Assembly (NCBI GenBank): GCA_018127085.1
Contig: CM030725.1
Span: forward strand, 372,001 to 436,000
DNA from: Pneumocystis sp. 'macacae'
Lineage: Eukaryota; Ascomycota; Pneumocystomycetes; Pneumocystales; Pneumocystaceae
Direction: 5' to 3'
DNA: 64,000 nt
In this document: in pieces, positions 40,026 through 52,627 of the stretch
Numbering within the stretch: position 1 is the first letter of the stretch
Layout of the letters: every line of letters begins with the position of its first letter
Position numbers and translations under genes: made by a program
Notes under the pieces: generated by a model
Databases searched by the model: none
The model's input: the letters and a program-made list of their open reading frames with translations, nothing else
Told to the model about the DNA's origin: nothing

Positions 40026-41746
40026 ATGAGTGTTTTAGAGAGCAGAAAGATAACTTATAAACAGCAAAAAGAAGCATTTGTTAGCGGACATATGGGTCAG
40101 CCAGTAGAGGGAATAATTAAGATAGTTTCTATTGTCCTTGTATGTATATTGGGTTTCACGTTTATTTCTAAAATGAAAAGTTATCTCATTTTTCCGCTGC
40201 AGCTCTTCAGTCTTGGTATTTTGGTAAAAATTATGGTTTTTTTCATTTTTTGATTGAATATGGACTTTACTATATGATTCCGTTGCTTTTTTCTACATTT
40301 TTTTCATTTAACTTAGGAATTATGATACTGGGGCTGCTGTTTTCAATTCCAGTTTTATGGTTTTGTGCTATATTTTGTAAAATAAATAAAAATTCAAATA
40401 ACAATGCAAAAAAGTCGCTCAGAGACATTTTAAAAAGTATTCAAGACACGAAGGATTCAGAAATGAAGTCATATATTTCAAGTCTTCGTGGAACAATTAT
40501 GTTGATATCATGTTTAGCTATTCTTGGAGTAGATTTCAAAATATTTCCTCGGAGACATGCAAAAGTAGAGACATGGGGAATTTCACTGGTATTCATTTCT
40601 AAGGAGTTGTATTTTTTTCTATATTTAACATGATTTAGATGGATCTTGGAGTAGGTTTTTTTGTTTTTTCATCTGGTGTCGTAGCAATTAAAAATATTAA
40701 AAATAACTACTTAAATAAAATATCTTTTATTGAAAAAATCAAAATATCTTTAAAACAATCATATATGTTTTTTGTTATTGGTCTTATCAGAATATTAATA
40801 ACTAAAATAAGTGGTTATCCTGTATGAATCTTACAATATTTTCAAAGATAAAATTTATAGAATTAGGAACATATTACAGAATATGGTATTCATTGGAATT
40901 TTTTCTTTACATTAGGATCTCTTTCTTTATCTCTTATTTTTGTAGAATTTTTGCATCAATATCTAAAATCTTATATCATTATTGTAGCATTGTTATCAAT
41001 TTGTAATGAATTATTAATACGATCACCACATGTTCTTGCATATGTTTTAAATGCACCTAGAACAAATTTAATATCTGCAAATAAAGAGGGTATATTTTCA
41101 TTAATAGGTTTTTTTAAAAAAATTCTATAATTTATAAATAATTAATTTGAAAAGGCTATTTAATTATATATTTAATCGGAATAGATACTGGTAAATATAT
41201 ATTTTATGGAAATCAATCTTTCAAAAAAAATAAATCAATTAACCAATATGAAGTAATATTGAAGATATTTTTACTATTTGTCTTTTATTCTCTTATATTT
41301 TGTTATTTTATTTTTTACGGAAAATATCCCATTTCAAGAAGACTAGTAAGTAAATTTTAAAAAATTTAATCATATTATTTATTGTAGTAGGCTAATTTGC
41401 CATATGTATACTTAATATGTGCATGCTCATGTGGTGCTTTAGTATTTCAAATGTTTATTGAAATTTTATTTTTTGGATCATCTGCTAAATATTTTGATAT
41501 AGTCCCTTTAATGCTTCATTGTGTTAGCAAGAATGGGCTTATTGTTTTTTTAATTGTATTTTTTTCATCTATTGTTATTTTTTAATATAATTATAGGCAA
41601 ATTTAATGACAGGGTTAGTAAACTCATTAATAAATACACTTGAAGTTAGCAATATAACTGGATTCCTAATTATGACTGTTTATGGTATAATTCTCTGTGG
41701 AATTGCTTTTATAGTAGATATTAAAAAATGGAAGCTTAAATTTTAA
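40026..41746 (+). CDS. GWT1: GPI inositol acyltransferase Gwt1/PIG-W
   Basis: ER multi-pass enzyme that acylates inositol of GlcN-PI during GPI-anchor synthesis, the target class of gepinacin/fosmanogepix. Exon 1 [20 protein letters not shown] matches the family start KEAFVS. Core motifs are [20 protein letters not shown] and TWGIS joined by an intron to [18 protein letters not shown]. Most exons are hydrophobic, consistent with about a dozen membrane spans. Spans near 41.4 kb and 41.6 kb close the protein, which ends DIKKWKLKF at TAA 41744-41746. About ten exons separated by short AT introns. Exact borders in the weakly conserved middle (40.8-41.4 kb) are not certain. It is divergent from VPS28 and ends 28 bp from the MDM12 stop. 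Confidence 0.92.
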
Positions 41747-41774
41747 ATACATTTATATACAATTTATATACAAT

Positions 41775-42854
41775 TTATATAACAATGGTTAACCAACTTG
41801 GAAATACTAATTCTCTTTCTATAATTTTCCTAAATTGTTCTAATAAAAATGTTTCAACTTTTCCAACATTTTTAAGTATTTGTTTATTTTTATCTCCTAT
41901 TTCCGATTCAATTTTGATATTTTTTAGTAATCTCTCTTTTTGTTCTTCATCAATAAAACAAAAATGGAAACGCTTATTAATATAAGCTAGAATAGCAATG
42001 GCATCAAATGATAACCCTGTTAATGTAATCTTAATAGGAAGGCCGATAAATAAAGATGAATGATAATTTAAATGAAGTTCAGCAGTAATTTCTATCTTTA
42101 TATTACCTTCATATGCAATTCGTAATTTTATTTGAAAATCTTCATTAGAGTTTCTATTTTTAAATTCCCTATTAATTTTATCTCCTGCAAAATTATTTTT
42201 AGCATGAGACAACGTTGAAGATATATTTGATGAAGAAACTACATCTATATTTTGGTTAAATGGATTTAGTTGTTCTTCATTCTTATGTGAAACGCAGGAG
42301 TGTGTATTTGAGAGATGAGGAGTAATCCAATGGGGTGTTGATAGTCCTGATGCAGAAATAATATTTCCTAAAGAACTAGAAAATGTTGACTGAAAAAAAG
42401 GAAGACAGTTATTAGAAGCCATATTTGACTTTCCAATCCTATGAGATGCTACGAAAGAATGACGTGTCAGTAAATCAGTAAATTCATTATGCATATAAAG
42501 CTGAGAAAACCCTGTTTCTGCATATGGAGGAGGTTGTGGAGTTGATGCAAGTTCAAAATCATTAGTCAAGATATCTATACTCCTTTCATCTTTATCATCT
42601 TGTCGCAAGTTTTCTTGGTGATTTATTAATTCATCATCAGATTCATTTTGATTTATATCATCTTCATAAAAATGCGGATATGGATCTTCTATGTTTTCAA
42701 TATCAACTACAGGAGGAATTGTTCCAAAATCAAAAGAAACAATATTTACACTTTTTAAAAAAGAAGGAAGAGAAATTCTTTGAAATTGTTGATTAAGAAA
42801 ATCCTTAACTTTATGTGCAAATTCCTTATCCAACTTTGACCAGTCAAACTCCAT
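41775..42854 (-). CDS. MDM12: ERMES subunit Mdm12 (SMP domain)
   Basis: Single exon, 359 codons. Mdm12 is the soluble SMP lipid-transfer subunit linking Mmm1 (ER) and Mdm34 (mitochondria). The N-terminus MEFDWSKLDKEFAHKVKDFL and SFDFGTIPPVVDIENIEDPY are the classic Mdm12 start. A Ser/Asn-rich insert of about 130 residues (codons about 90-215) interrupts the SMP. It resumes with LRIAYEGNIKIEITAELHL and ends IERELVFPSWLTIVI. A fungal marker gene. Confidence 0.93.
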   Translation of the reverse strand: MEFDWSKLDKEFAHKVKDFLNQQFQRISLPSFLKSVNIVSFDFGTIPPVVDIENIEDPYPHFYEDDINQNESDDELINHQENLRQDDKDERSIDILTNDFELASTPQPPPYAETGFSQLYMHNEFTDLLTRHSFVASHRIGKSNMASNNCLPFFQSTFSSSLGNIISASGLSTPHWITPHLSNTHSCVSHKNEEQLNPFNQNIDVVSSSNISSTLSHAKNNFAGDKINREFKNRNSNEDFQIKLRIAYEGNIKIEITAELHLNYHSSLFIGLPIKITLTGLSFDAIAILAYINKRFHFCFIDEEQKERLLKNIKIESEIGDKNKQILKNVGKVETFLLEQFRKIIERELVFPSWLTIVI

Positions 42855-43328
42855 TTTTTCGACATAAGAACAATAAGAATAGATTAAAATTCATTCTAGA
42901 TGCTATAAAACTAATGACTATTAAATGAAAAGATATTTTTAATTCAGTTTTTAGAAAATGTTAAATTTCATTCTTTAAAAGTTTTAATGAAATCTTTTTA
43001 GAAAAAAAGCATTCAAAAAGAAAACGAATACTGAACAATTCAAAAATATAGAAAAGTGTTGTTAAAATCTATAAAATGATCTTTTTAAATTGAATTTTCG
43101 GAAAAAATTATTTAAGTTTGTCGAAAAAATAAAATCACGATTCTTAATAAAAAATATAAATACAAAGCACTTTACAATTCTTTATATTCTTGGCTTTTCA
43201 AAACAAATTTACTGAATTTTTGTCTTTGAAAGAGTATTTAGATATCTAGTGCCAAAAAGCAGTCATGGTTTTCTTTGAAACAAGTTTTTAAACAAAGTTT
43301 TATTTTGATTAAAAAACGATATTTTTCT
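42855..43328. other. Divergent promoter region MDM12/CSN12
   Basis: 474 bp shared by two divergent genes. AT-rich, with runs of A and T. No specific motif identified. Confidence 0.4.
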
Positions 43329-44911
43329 ATGGAAAATACGCTTACTGGAGTTATTCAGGCAATCAATCAATCAATTTTTCAACGAAATGGACCCCTTTTG
43401 GGCAATTTGTTATCAATTAGAAGAGATATCAAAAATCTTCAAGAATTAGTATTATCTGGACGTTTTATTAATCCGGATTATGAAATATCTCGTGTTTTGT
43501 TTGATCCTTTATGGGTAGATGTTGTTTCTTGCTTTTGGAAAACATCTGTAGCTCTTGAAAACAAACGAGATATGGTAGAGGCCACAGACAAGCAACTTGC
43601 ATTAGTTCAGTATGTCTTTATTATTTAAATATTTATTATTAAGTATCAGAGCTGTTTTAAAAGGGTTATTGACATGGGAAGCATGGGTTCTTCCTGTCCT
43701 TTTTGCAGTTTGTCGCGATCTCGAAATTATTGCATTTAAGGTATTTTTAAAGTTAATAATCTATATTTGAATACTCTTATTATGAACTTTTTAGGCAGAC
43801 TTATTTTTACGCTCAAAAAATGAAAAAGCAGAGAAATCTGAAGAAGCAGCGAGAATGATTAATAAAGCTTTTACTATTTGTATTACAGATAGGTGCGTAC
43901 TTAGAAAACCCTAAATATACTTAGTGTTTAGAGCACCTATTGAGATGTCTCGGAAATGGGGAACCTATTATATTATTGGGATTCTTTTCAAAATTTATTT
44001 TAAGGTTTTTCTTTTTCAAAAATAACTTTACATTTTAAAAATCTATTTAGATTAATAAGTTTTCACTCTCTAAAAATGTTTTGCGTGCAATTGAGGTATC
44101 TGAAATGCCTCCTCTTGAATGTTTTCCCAAATCTCATGTGGTTACGTATAAATATTATCTCGGTGTATCAGCATTTTTGAATGAGGAATATGCAGTGGTA
44201 TTATTATCGTTATTTCTACATAATAATGAATGATGAAACTTCAGGCAGAAACAGAATTAATGACTTCTTTAGAGCTTTGTCAAAAAAAGTTTGTTAAAAA
44301 TTTAGAGTATCTTTTTAACATAAAAAGTTTGTCCTGAGAAATATTAGATTGATACTTACTTATCTTATACCTACACTTATATTGACTTCTCAAAGAATGC
44401 CCTCTAGTATTTTATTATCAAAATTTTTACGTTTGAAGGATCTTTATGAACCTCTTAAGAATTATATTCGTAAAGGCAACTTACGAGAATATGATGAACT
44501 ATTATTGAAGAAAGAGAAAGAATTGGTTAGTCATAGAATATATTTAATTTTTGAAAGAATCCGTGATACATGCATGAGAAATCTTTTTCGTCGTGTGTAT
44601 AATTGATCTATATATTTGAATATTATATACTCATGTTTTTTAGATTTCTTTTGAACGAAAAGAATACTAGAATATCAATTAAGCAATTTCATGTTGCTTT
44701 AAAGTATTCGGGATTAAATAATGATATTGCAGAAACAGAGTGTTTTTTAGCTAATATGATATATAAGGTTATGATATTTATATTTCGTATTTTAAATAAT
44801 AACTTTGTATAGGGGTTTATAAAAGGCTATATACATCAAGAACGGCAAATGGTTATTTTATCACTCAAAGATCCCTTTCCTAAAATTGTAAAATTACATA
44901 ATTTATATTAA
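43329..44911 (+). CDS. CSN12: PCI-domain protein, Csn12/PCID2 (Thp1-related) family
   Basis: PCI proteins of this group work in the Csn12-Thp3 or TREX-2 complexes (mRNA processing and export). Start MENTLTGVIQAINQSIFQ, then RDIKNLQELVLSGRFINP and WVDVVSCFWKTSVALE. Later exons read EAARMINKAFTICITDR, APIEMSRKWGTYYIIGILFK, MPPLECFPKSHVVTYKYYLG, TYLIPTLILTSQRMPSSILL and RIRDTCMRNLFRRVYN. The terminal GFIKGYIHQERQMVILSLKD matches the end of the PCI winged helix. About nine exons. Csn12 rather than Thp1 is favoured by PPLECFPKSHVVT. The stop TAA (44909-44911) overlaps the NOC2 stop on the other strand. Confidence 0.86.
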
Positions 44912-47053
44912 TTCGAATAGTCCTCAGAATCATTCATATCTGTCCAATTTTCTAATTCATCGGATAATGTTTCATCTATATCTTGTTCTTGAATCCCATT
45001 TCCCATTTTTTTCCGTTCTTTCTTTATTTTTCTTTGTAAACTGAGATATTTTCCAAGAGGTGTCATATCCCAACTATATTCTTCTAAAAATGCCTCCATT
45101 TCGCTTATTCTGTCCACTGAAAACTCTATAGATTTTCTTTGAGATTCAATAAACTCGGAATTTTCTTTAAGTTTTTCTATGAAAATTACCAGGAATCTAT
45201 TTAACTTGGAATTTTTTGATTTTTTAATATATCGTTTAATCTGAATGATCATAGGCATTGAAAGTTCTGGAAAAGATATTGATTTGCATTGTAATGAATA
45301 AATTTCTAATAATAACTCGATTATTTGTTCAATTAATCCATCTTGATAAACTTTTCCTTTAAGATAAGATTTTGGCACGCGTATACATAATTCGAAATCA
45401 ATAGGTTTTGCAGTAGATGGTACCGGTTTATTTTTTATTTCTTTAGATTCTAAGATTTCAAAAATATAAGATGCTAAAGGAATATAAACTCCTGTATAAT
45501 AAGAAAGATTAATTAAACTTCGTATGAGATGAAATTTTAAAGGAAAATATTGAGAAGAAGATACATATTTAATTGTTCCTAAAGTTATTTGCACAAAAGG
45601 ATAAATCAAATCTTGCATTGGAAAAGGATAAGTAGTTTTTTTGGTCTTGTTACAATGATTAGATAAAATACAAGACCAAAAATCAATAGAATGAACATAT
45701 TTCCAACTATAAACGACTTTATAAGATTCCTTTACTAATATAAGATATAATGTATAAAAAAAAAGTTTACCTGATTATGTTTAATAATCGCATTACGTAA
45801 ATAAATAGCTAGTTGACGAATATACTTAAAAGATACCTGATAAGAAACTATTTGATTAATTCCAAAAAGATCTGAAGCTGAATTTTTCATAAAACGAATG
45901 ATAGGAAGCGTAATGGAATTTGTATGAGGCAATTGCTTATTAAACACAGAATAAATAGTCTATTCATATAAATATTTAATAATAAGCATAAATGGTTTAC
46001 AAACCTTAAGAGAGTATTCTATATAACTTTTATCACCTAAAACGATGATTTTTTTAATTATAGTATATGCTGAATTTTTTATTTTATCTTGAGATTGTAT
46101 ACTCCATAATCGAACCAAAAGACTTATTAAATGCTTCATGAATTTCCTATGACTAAGAGCATATGGTATGAGTTTCTCTGTTCCTTCTAATATCATATAG
46201 AGCATATTTGGATCAGTTGAGTTATGTAAAATATATAATATATTCGAAAATTGAACTTTAAGAATAAATAATAATTGTTTCGTCTTTTTTTCGCTATAAA
46301 TATTCTTAGTCAAATAAAGAGAGAAAAACAAATAGATTTTTTATACTTTTTTTCATGTGTTAAAGTTTTTGCTGAAAAATGATCATATAATATGCTAGGA
46401 ACTTGTTTAAATATCAAAATAGAAAGTTCATTAAAAGCTAAATATATTAGTTATTTGAAATATAAAAATATAGTAAATGTACTATCTGAATTAATTATAA
46501 ATGGATTTGTCTCAGAAACCGATTTTTTGTCAAATAATGCTATAGTATGAAATGTTAAAACAGCTTTTTTCAACATTTTTAATGACCCTTCTTCAAAAAT
46601 AGCTTTTTTCCACTTATTAACTACATCAAGTGTCAACGATTTGTTGTTTGTATTAGTATCTTTAAAATTATTTTCTGTTTTTGTGTAATCTGAAACATCT
46701 GAGTCCTCAAATGCAAGCAATTCTGCTTCTTCTTCCTGAAGATATTTATAGAATTTAGGATCAGTATCTTTTAATGTATCAAGCTGCGTTCTATGACTTC
46801 TATTTATATCTAAAGAACTACCATCGCTTTCTTCAGATGTTGTAAGTTCTGGAAAAGCATCTAACTCTCCATTTAAAAATGAATCTACATTCTTATCACT
46901 ACTTTCTTTACATGCTTTATTCTTTTTCAAAATTTCTTGAGGATTTTTTTTAAAAGTTTTATTTTTTATTTTTTTAACAACTCTTCTGTGTTTAAGAACC
47001 TTTTGAAGGAGTTTTTTTTTAAATTTTTTTGTAGACTTTTGAATTTTTGCCAT
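44908..47053 (-). CDS. NOC2: Nucleolar complex protein 2 (60S biogenesis)
   Basis: Noc2 pairs with Noc1 and Noc3 to carry pre-60S particles from nucleolus to nucleoplasm. The Lys-rich N-terminus MAKIQKSTKKFKKKLLQKVL is followed by the family marker DTLKDTDPKFYKYLQEEEAE. Four exons by visible frames: 46451-47053, about 45960-46331, 45735-45947 plus a short piece near 45.65 kb, and 44908-45618. Conserved C-terminal motifs include YYTGVYIPLASYIFEILES, IELLLEIYSLQCKSISFPEL and SEMEAFLEEYSWDMTPLGKY. Its stop TAA lies on the TTAA it shares with CSN12. Divergent from SFR1 over 142 bp. Confidence 0.92.
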
Positions 47054-47195
47054 TCTATTAATAAAATCATAATTTCATTTGTTAAATAAATAGATTAATA
47101 TTTTTTTAAAAAAGATTTAATTTTTTAGATATTTTTATAATTACGTTAATTGATATAAAAAAATTGAAAATTTAAGAAAATAAAAACTTAGTTCA

Positions 47196-48171
47196 ATGAA
47201 CACAGAAGTAGAAGCGTTAAATTCTTCTGAAAAAAAAGACTTAAATAATATCAATTATGATGATAATTATTCCTTTTCTGATGAATTTGGTGTTAAAAGA
47301 ACATTTACTGAAATTACAAACGAGGTAAATTTCAAATTTTTGACATGAATTGCATTAGAGTATTTATAAAAGACTTAGAGCACTACTCTTAAACCTTCTA
47401 ATTCTATTTCGTCGAAAAAAACATGCTTTGTAAGCAAAAAATTAAGACAACCATTTCGGTCTCCTTTAAAAGCAAACAATACCACTACTAAATCTATAGA
47501 AACTGTAAAAAAAAACGAGAAGTCTTTAGATTTTTCTGAAAACAATCCTTCTTTTAAAGAAAATGAAGATAATGATTTTAAAATAACATGCGATATCACA
47601 CCTACACGTATTATATCTACTCCAAAAAAATCTGTTAAAAAAACTCTCTTTCGTTCCCCTCTCTTTCCTAGTAAGAATATAACGGATCCAGAGATAAATG
47701 CGTTACACAAAAAGCGGTTAGAACTTGAACGGAAAATATGGGAAACTGATGAACGTATAAAAACAATAGAAACAGCAAAAATGTATGAAAATAAGGTATT
47801 CTTAGATTTATAGATTTTTTATGTTGTTTTAATACTTAAAGGATGACAATAAATTGGAGATGTTAATCGATAAATGGCGTCTTGCAGCGCAACAGGCAGC
47901 TACGCAACTTTTTACCATTGTTTCTGAAAGAATTGAAGCTGCAGGGGGTATCACAGCATGGTATAAACAATTTGAAATCTCTAGAAATATTTTTTCTGAA
48001 TGGGATATTCCAAATATTGAGTCAGAAAACCTAGAACAAGATAAAGAATATTTAACAAATGCTGAAGATGTACCAAAATCAGAAGAGTTTACAATGACGA
48101 TGATGCTTGAAAAGCTAAATATTTCCCCTAATTTGATTGGATGGGACATCAAAACGGAAACTTGGCTATAA
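47196..48171 (+). CDS. SFR1: Sfr1/Dds20 (Mei5-like) Rad51 accessory factor
   Basis: Swi5-Sfr1 stabilises Rad51/Dmc1 filaments. Exon 1 MNTEVEALNSSEKKDLNN to FTEITNE. After a 48-nt intron comes a Lys-rich, disordered part with two FRSPL boxes (QPFRSPLK and LFRSPLFP), typical of Sfr1 N-termini. A coiled segment LHKKRLELERKIWETDERI follows. The last exon carries MLIDKWRLAAQQAATQLFTI and GGITAWYKQFEI, resembling the C-terminal Swi5-binding domain. Ends ETWL at TAA 48169-48171. Identification rests on the KWR..A...A..LF..V..R......GG..AW pattern and the FRSPL boxes, and is weaker than for most genes here. Confidence 0.72.
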
Positions 48172-48318
48172 AACTGAAAAGTTCTATAATTTAAAGATGA
48201 GTTATCTTAACACAAAATATAGAATAAAACGTAAATACCTTTCCTAACTGCACAATATATATAAGTAATTGCATGAATATTAAAAATACTGCTTAAATAA
48301 TGTTTCAGTAATTATGTG

Positions 48319-51044
48319 TTATTCATTGTGAAGATATTGTGTATTTGTGTTTCGTCTGAGTCCAGCATGTAATCTTGCTTGTCGATAGTAAATCTTAATT
48401 ATATTAGCAGTATAAAAAGTAGCTATATACACTACCATAAATGCTATAAATAAACATAAAAGTAAAATAACAATTGTTTCAAAAAAATCATCTTTACTTT
48501 GATAATATTCTTGGTCATCATAATCTAATTCTAAAACATTTTCGCTCTCATCAATATCATCTATTCTTAATGAATCCTGTATTTTTCTAATAAAGTTTTT
48601 TGATTTATTAATTATACTTGTGTTTTCTTTTTGTCCTATATATTATTTAAAATCAATGTATATATCTTAAAACTAACCTAATTTATTAGACGTATTTGTC
48701 GTGCTTCCATTTATAATAGATTTATAAACACTTCTTATCCGAAGTTTAATCAAAGAAAGTGTGACAGGCAACCATGCTTCGGAACTAGTTAAAAGTGCAT
48801 TAACATAATGGCGTTTTGCTAAAAGGAAATCTTGTTGTATGCCGATTCCATTCTCATACATCCATCCTAAATTCCAAATTGCAAGAGCTGACATTCCAGT
48901 ATCAGCTGCCGACATGAAACATTTAATAGCTTTAGATGGATCTGCCTTTGTTCCTATGCCTTCCAAATAATAATCACCCATCCTAACCATTGCATCAACA
49001 TTATTTTGTTTTGCTGCTCGTGTATAGTAGATTAAAGAAAGCTGATCTGACATTGGAAAATAGTTTTTTTTATAACGAGAAACATAAGACTTTGCTAAAT
49101 AAAATCAGAATAATAGTTATAAAGAGTATTAATCAACTTTTATCAAGAAGCCATGCAAAGTTAAATTGCCCTGCTTCATAACCCTGTTCAGCAGCAATCA
49201 AACTACCGATAAGTGCCATATGCATGTTATTATTTTCATATGCTTTTTCTGTTTCCTCAAGTGTTGAATAAACTGATCCGATTCTTTCAGAAACATATTT
49301 ATAATACTAATAAAAGTAAGTATATAAATATAAATGTTAATTAAGAATACCGTGACTGTTCTTTGGCATGATGATTCTTTCGAAAGCTCATTATAACTCA
49401 TTGTCGCCAAATAATACGCGGCTTCAACAGGATTCTTGTCCCATGCTAATTCAAAAAGCAAGTATGCTTTTGTATAATCTTTTTGTGCTAAATAAATTTT
49501 CGCAAGATTAACTTTAGCAGAAGAAAGGCCTTGATCAGAAGCTGCTTTAAAAAGTTCTGTCGCTTTTTTTGTATCTATATTCGTATCACCATATCCTTTC
49601 AAATAGATCATTCCCATGCTATTTTGACAAACAGCATCGCCAATGTTTATACCACGCTGAAACCATATTTTAGCAATTCGAAAATTCTGTGTAACACCCT
49701 CTCCTCTAAAATACATTAAACCTAAATATCTTGCTGCTTCAGCAGCCCCTATTCCATATTTTTCATCATATGGATCACCATTTTTCTTCCAATATAACCT
49801 TGCAATCCTCTTAAAATAACTAAATGATTTTTTAAAATTCCTCTCCATACTAGACGTCCCAAGATAAAAAAGTTTACCAAGAAGTAATTGCGCTTCAACA
49901 TCACCTTTTTCTGCTATATAGGAATAATAATCTATATAATTATCCATCTCTTTTTTTTCAATCCTAATAATTTTGCCAACAAGCTTCTTTTTTTTTCTAT
50001 ATTCTGCACCACTTGAAACAACACTAGCACCTTCGCCATAAATGCCTCCTTTATCATCAGCAAACTTCCTTGGAATACGAGGAAGAGTAATTCCCCCAGG
50101 CGGTCCGGAATCATAATAATCCATTAACTTATCTGCTACCTTTTTATAATACTCGGCTGCAGTTTGACATGATTGTGGAGCTCCGATACCTAAATAATAT
50201 CTGTATCCAAGAATCATTTCAGCCCTGATATTTCCTTGAGATGCCGAAAAAACAAAATATAATAAAGCTTTTGCTTGATCTCGAGGAACTTCATCAACTA
50301 TCCCCACTGCGTAAAAAAGCCCTAAATTCAGTTGCGCTGTTGCATTTCCCGTTCGTTCAGCAAGTTCTTTATAAAACAAAAACGCCCTATACATATTCAA
50401 TGGATGGCTAAAATTTCCATACTTTTAACTATTAAGCTCTAAAATTTAAATCATATAATACTTACAAAATGCATATCTCCCAATAAATATAAGGCATCAT
50501 TATTTCCCATTTCTGCTGCTTTTTTAAGCATAGAAGATGCCTTCATAACTTTGCTTCCCTTTTCATGTAGTCCTATTTTTGTATCTTGTTGGGATGTTAC
50601 TCGTATTAATATGAACTTAGATATAATATGTTTCAAAATATCAAAAAACCACGAAAAATTCTTCTGTGGTATTGAATAAGCTGTAAACGCTTTTGAAGAC
50701 ATATCACTTAATATCTTAAGAGACTTGTTATACAAATCATCAGCTATTTTTATCAATTAAGTGAAATATATTGCTTAAAAATACCTGTTATATTTTTTTC
50801 ATCGGAAAAATCAAACATAACATCAGGCACAAATGCTTGTTTTAAGTCTTCAGCATAATTTATTTGTACTTTTTTATCTTTTTCATTTTTTTCTTGATTC
50901 CCTGTGTTACATTTCACTATGAGCAAACCTAAATATGAGTAAAAACATACACAAAAAAGGTTTATATGAATAACTTAGAAAAAAAAAGATAGTAAATACA
51001 AAAAAGTCCTTCATAGGGATTATCTTTAGATGAAAAAATGCCAT
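48319..51044 (-). CDS. HRD3: ER-associated degradation protein Hrd3/SEL1L
   Basis: Luminal Sel1-repeat protein that delivers misfolded glycoproteins to the Hrd1 ligase. The first exon encodes a signal peptide (MKDFFVFTIFFFL; Met at 51014 or the upstream Met at 51044). Its intron uses a GTTATT donor. The body is a ladder of Sel1 repeats, e.g. GNATAQLNLGLFYAVG, GNIRAEMILGYRYYLGIGAP, GDVEAQLLLGKLFYLGTS, AARYLGLMYFRGEGVTQNF and GDAVCQNSMGMIYLKGYGD. The C-terminus has one membrane span (ETIVILLLCLFIAFMVVYIA) followed by a short basic tail ending NE, TAA at 48319-48321. This is the Hrd3 topology. At least five exons. Confidence 0.9.
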
Positions 51045-51198
51045 TACTTCTCATATACTAACTCTAATCATTTCTTTGCTAGAGATTTTCTTACTGATCG
51101 TTTGCTCGAAAAATCAGATTTAAGAATGGAAATGTATACACAGTAATTATAAAAAATAATTATTTTTAATTATTATTATTTATTAATTAAATATAGGT

Positions 51199-52479
51199 TC
51201 AGGAACATGTTTTTATCTATAAAAATGTAGTGTTTGCATATTTTTCATTCAAAAATATATAACTTACTTTTTTTATAGGAGGTACTTTGTTTTCATCATT
51301 TACTAGTCTATGTCCGCGTATTTGTCCATCTTCTCCACCAGTATAAATAACCTGTTTTTCTTCATCAAAAACGAGACAGCGTGTGAGTGCATCGTTATGA
51401 TTATCTAAGCGTATATGTACCTGTTGATCAATGGTACCATCACAATGTATTAACCAAAGAGATGTTTTCTCACTTAAAAATGTTATTAAAAGCTAATTAA
51501 ATTCTTTTTATTGGTCAATACTTATGAGTACCACAACATAAATACGCTGTATCGTTTGTATTACGTGAGATTACATCGATTACATAATTGCATTTGAATT
51601 TAGATCTGATATCCCCTAGAGAGACATAATTGTAGACTGCAGTAGTATTTTCATTATTTACAGTATCTTTTTCTATATCCTGAATATTATAAAGACTAAA
51701 TGTTTCCATATGACTTAAACCAAATATAGTATTTAATCCAATAAAATCCGCACGATGAATTGATGATTGATGATTTAGAACTTGAATAATGGCTTCATCT
51801 TCATCTAATATTTTTGTATCAAAAATATTGATAAGACCATCACAACCACCACTACATAAAATATCTTGTTTGTCTGGATGAAACCGTACCTTTATTTAGT
51901 TAAGAATTAAATTAAAATAAAATAAAATTCACATCTGTAACATCATCATTGTGAGATTCTGTATAAGAGAAAAGAAGTGACAATTTACGCTTATCCCTGA
52001 AATGATTAAGTTATTTGAGTATTTTTTCTTTTTTGAATAAAATATTATACCATAGGAAAATAGATGCTTCTTGTTCAAATAGTATACTTCCTGATGATAT
52101 TTTCGTCTTATTCGAATTTTCAGAGACAGAGAGAAGAGCTACTTTCTTCTCTAAAATCCTTAATACCAATATACATTAATGGATTCTAGAAACCAGTTTT
52201 GAATTCCATACATGTTCCCAATGTCCTAGTATCCCAAAATTTCACTATTCCATCACTACCACAACTCAAAATCATATGTTTTTCTGATATCTTTATATCT
52301 GAAATATCTTTGTGTGCTTGAAGAGCAATTGAACTCATTTTCAATGTTTCTGGATCCCACAGACGAAGAGCTCCATCTGATCCAGATGAAACAAGTATGT
52401 CATCTTTAAATGCTAAATCATATACATAAGTATCATCGTCTGGACATGTTGCCGTGTAAATTGTTTTAAATTCATTCAT
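51199..52479 (-). CDS. WDR89: WD-repeat protein, WDR89 family
   Basis: Start MNEFKTIYTATCPDDDTYVY. Repeats: AFKDDILVSSGSDGALRLWD, HMILSCGSDGIVKFWDTRT, a repeat near 52.05 kb ending in LFSYTESHNDDVT, FHPDKQDILCSGGCDGLINI, and LVFDEEKQVIYTGGEDGQIR. Four to five exons. The last exon after GTAAGTTATA is tiny (IKTCS, TGA at 51199-51201) and is the least certain part. WDR89 has no well-defined function. The family is conserved as a single propeller of about 350-390 residues. It shares a 148-bp divergent promoter with THG1. Confidence 0.8.
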
Positions 52480-52505
52480 TTTTCTTTTTCTTTTGTCGTC
52501 AAGCG

Positions 52506-52540
52506 GTATCCCCGCATTACCCCCACATTATCCCCACTGT
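52506..52540. promoter_or_regulatory. C-rich triple motif in the WDR89/THG1 divergent promoter
   Basis: Three CCCC cores (TATCCCCGCA, TTACCCCCAC, TTATCCCCAC) are evenly spaced, 12-13 bp apart, in otherwise AT-rich DNA between two divergent start codons. Binding by a zinc-finger activator is inference. Confidence 0.4.
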
Positions 52541-52627
52541 GCCATATGAAGTAACAATATTCGATATAAAAATTTAACTAAAAACATATGAAGATATCTA
52601 AAAAATTCTGATTTTTGAACAGTAAAT

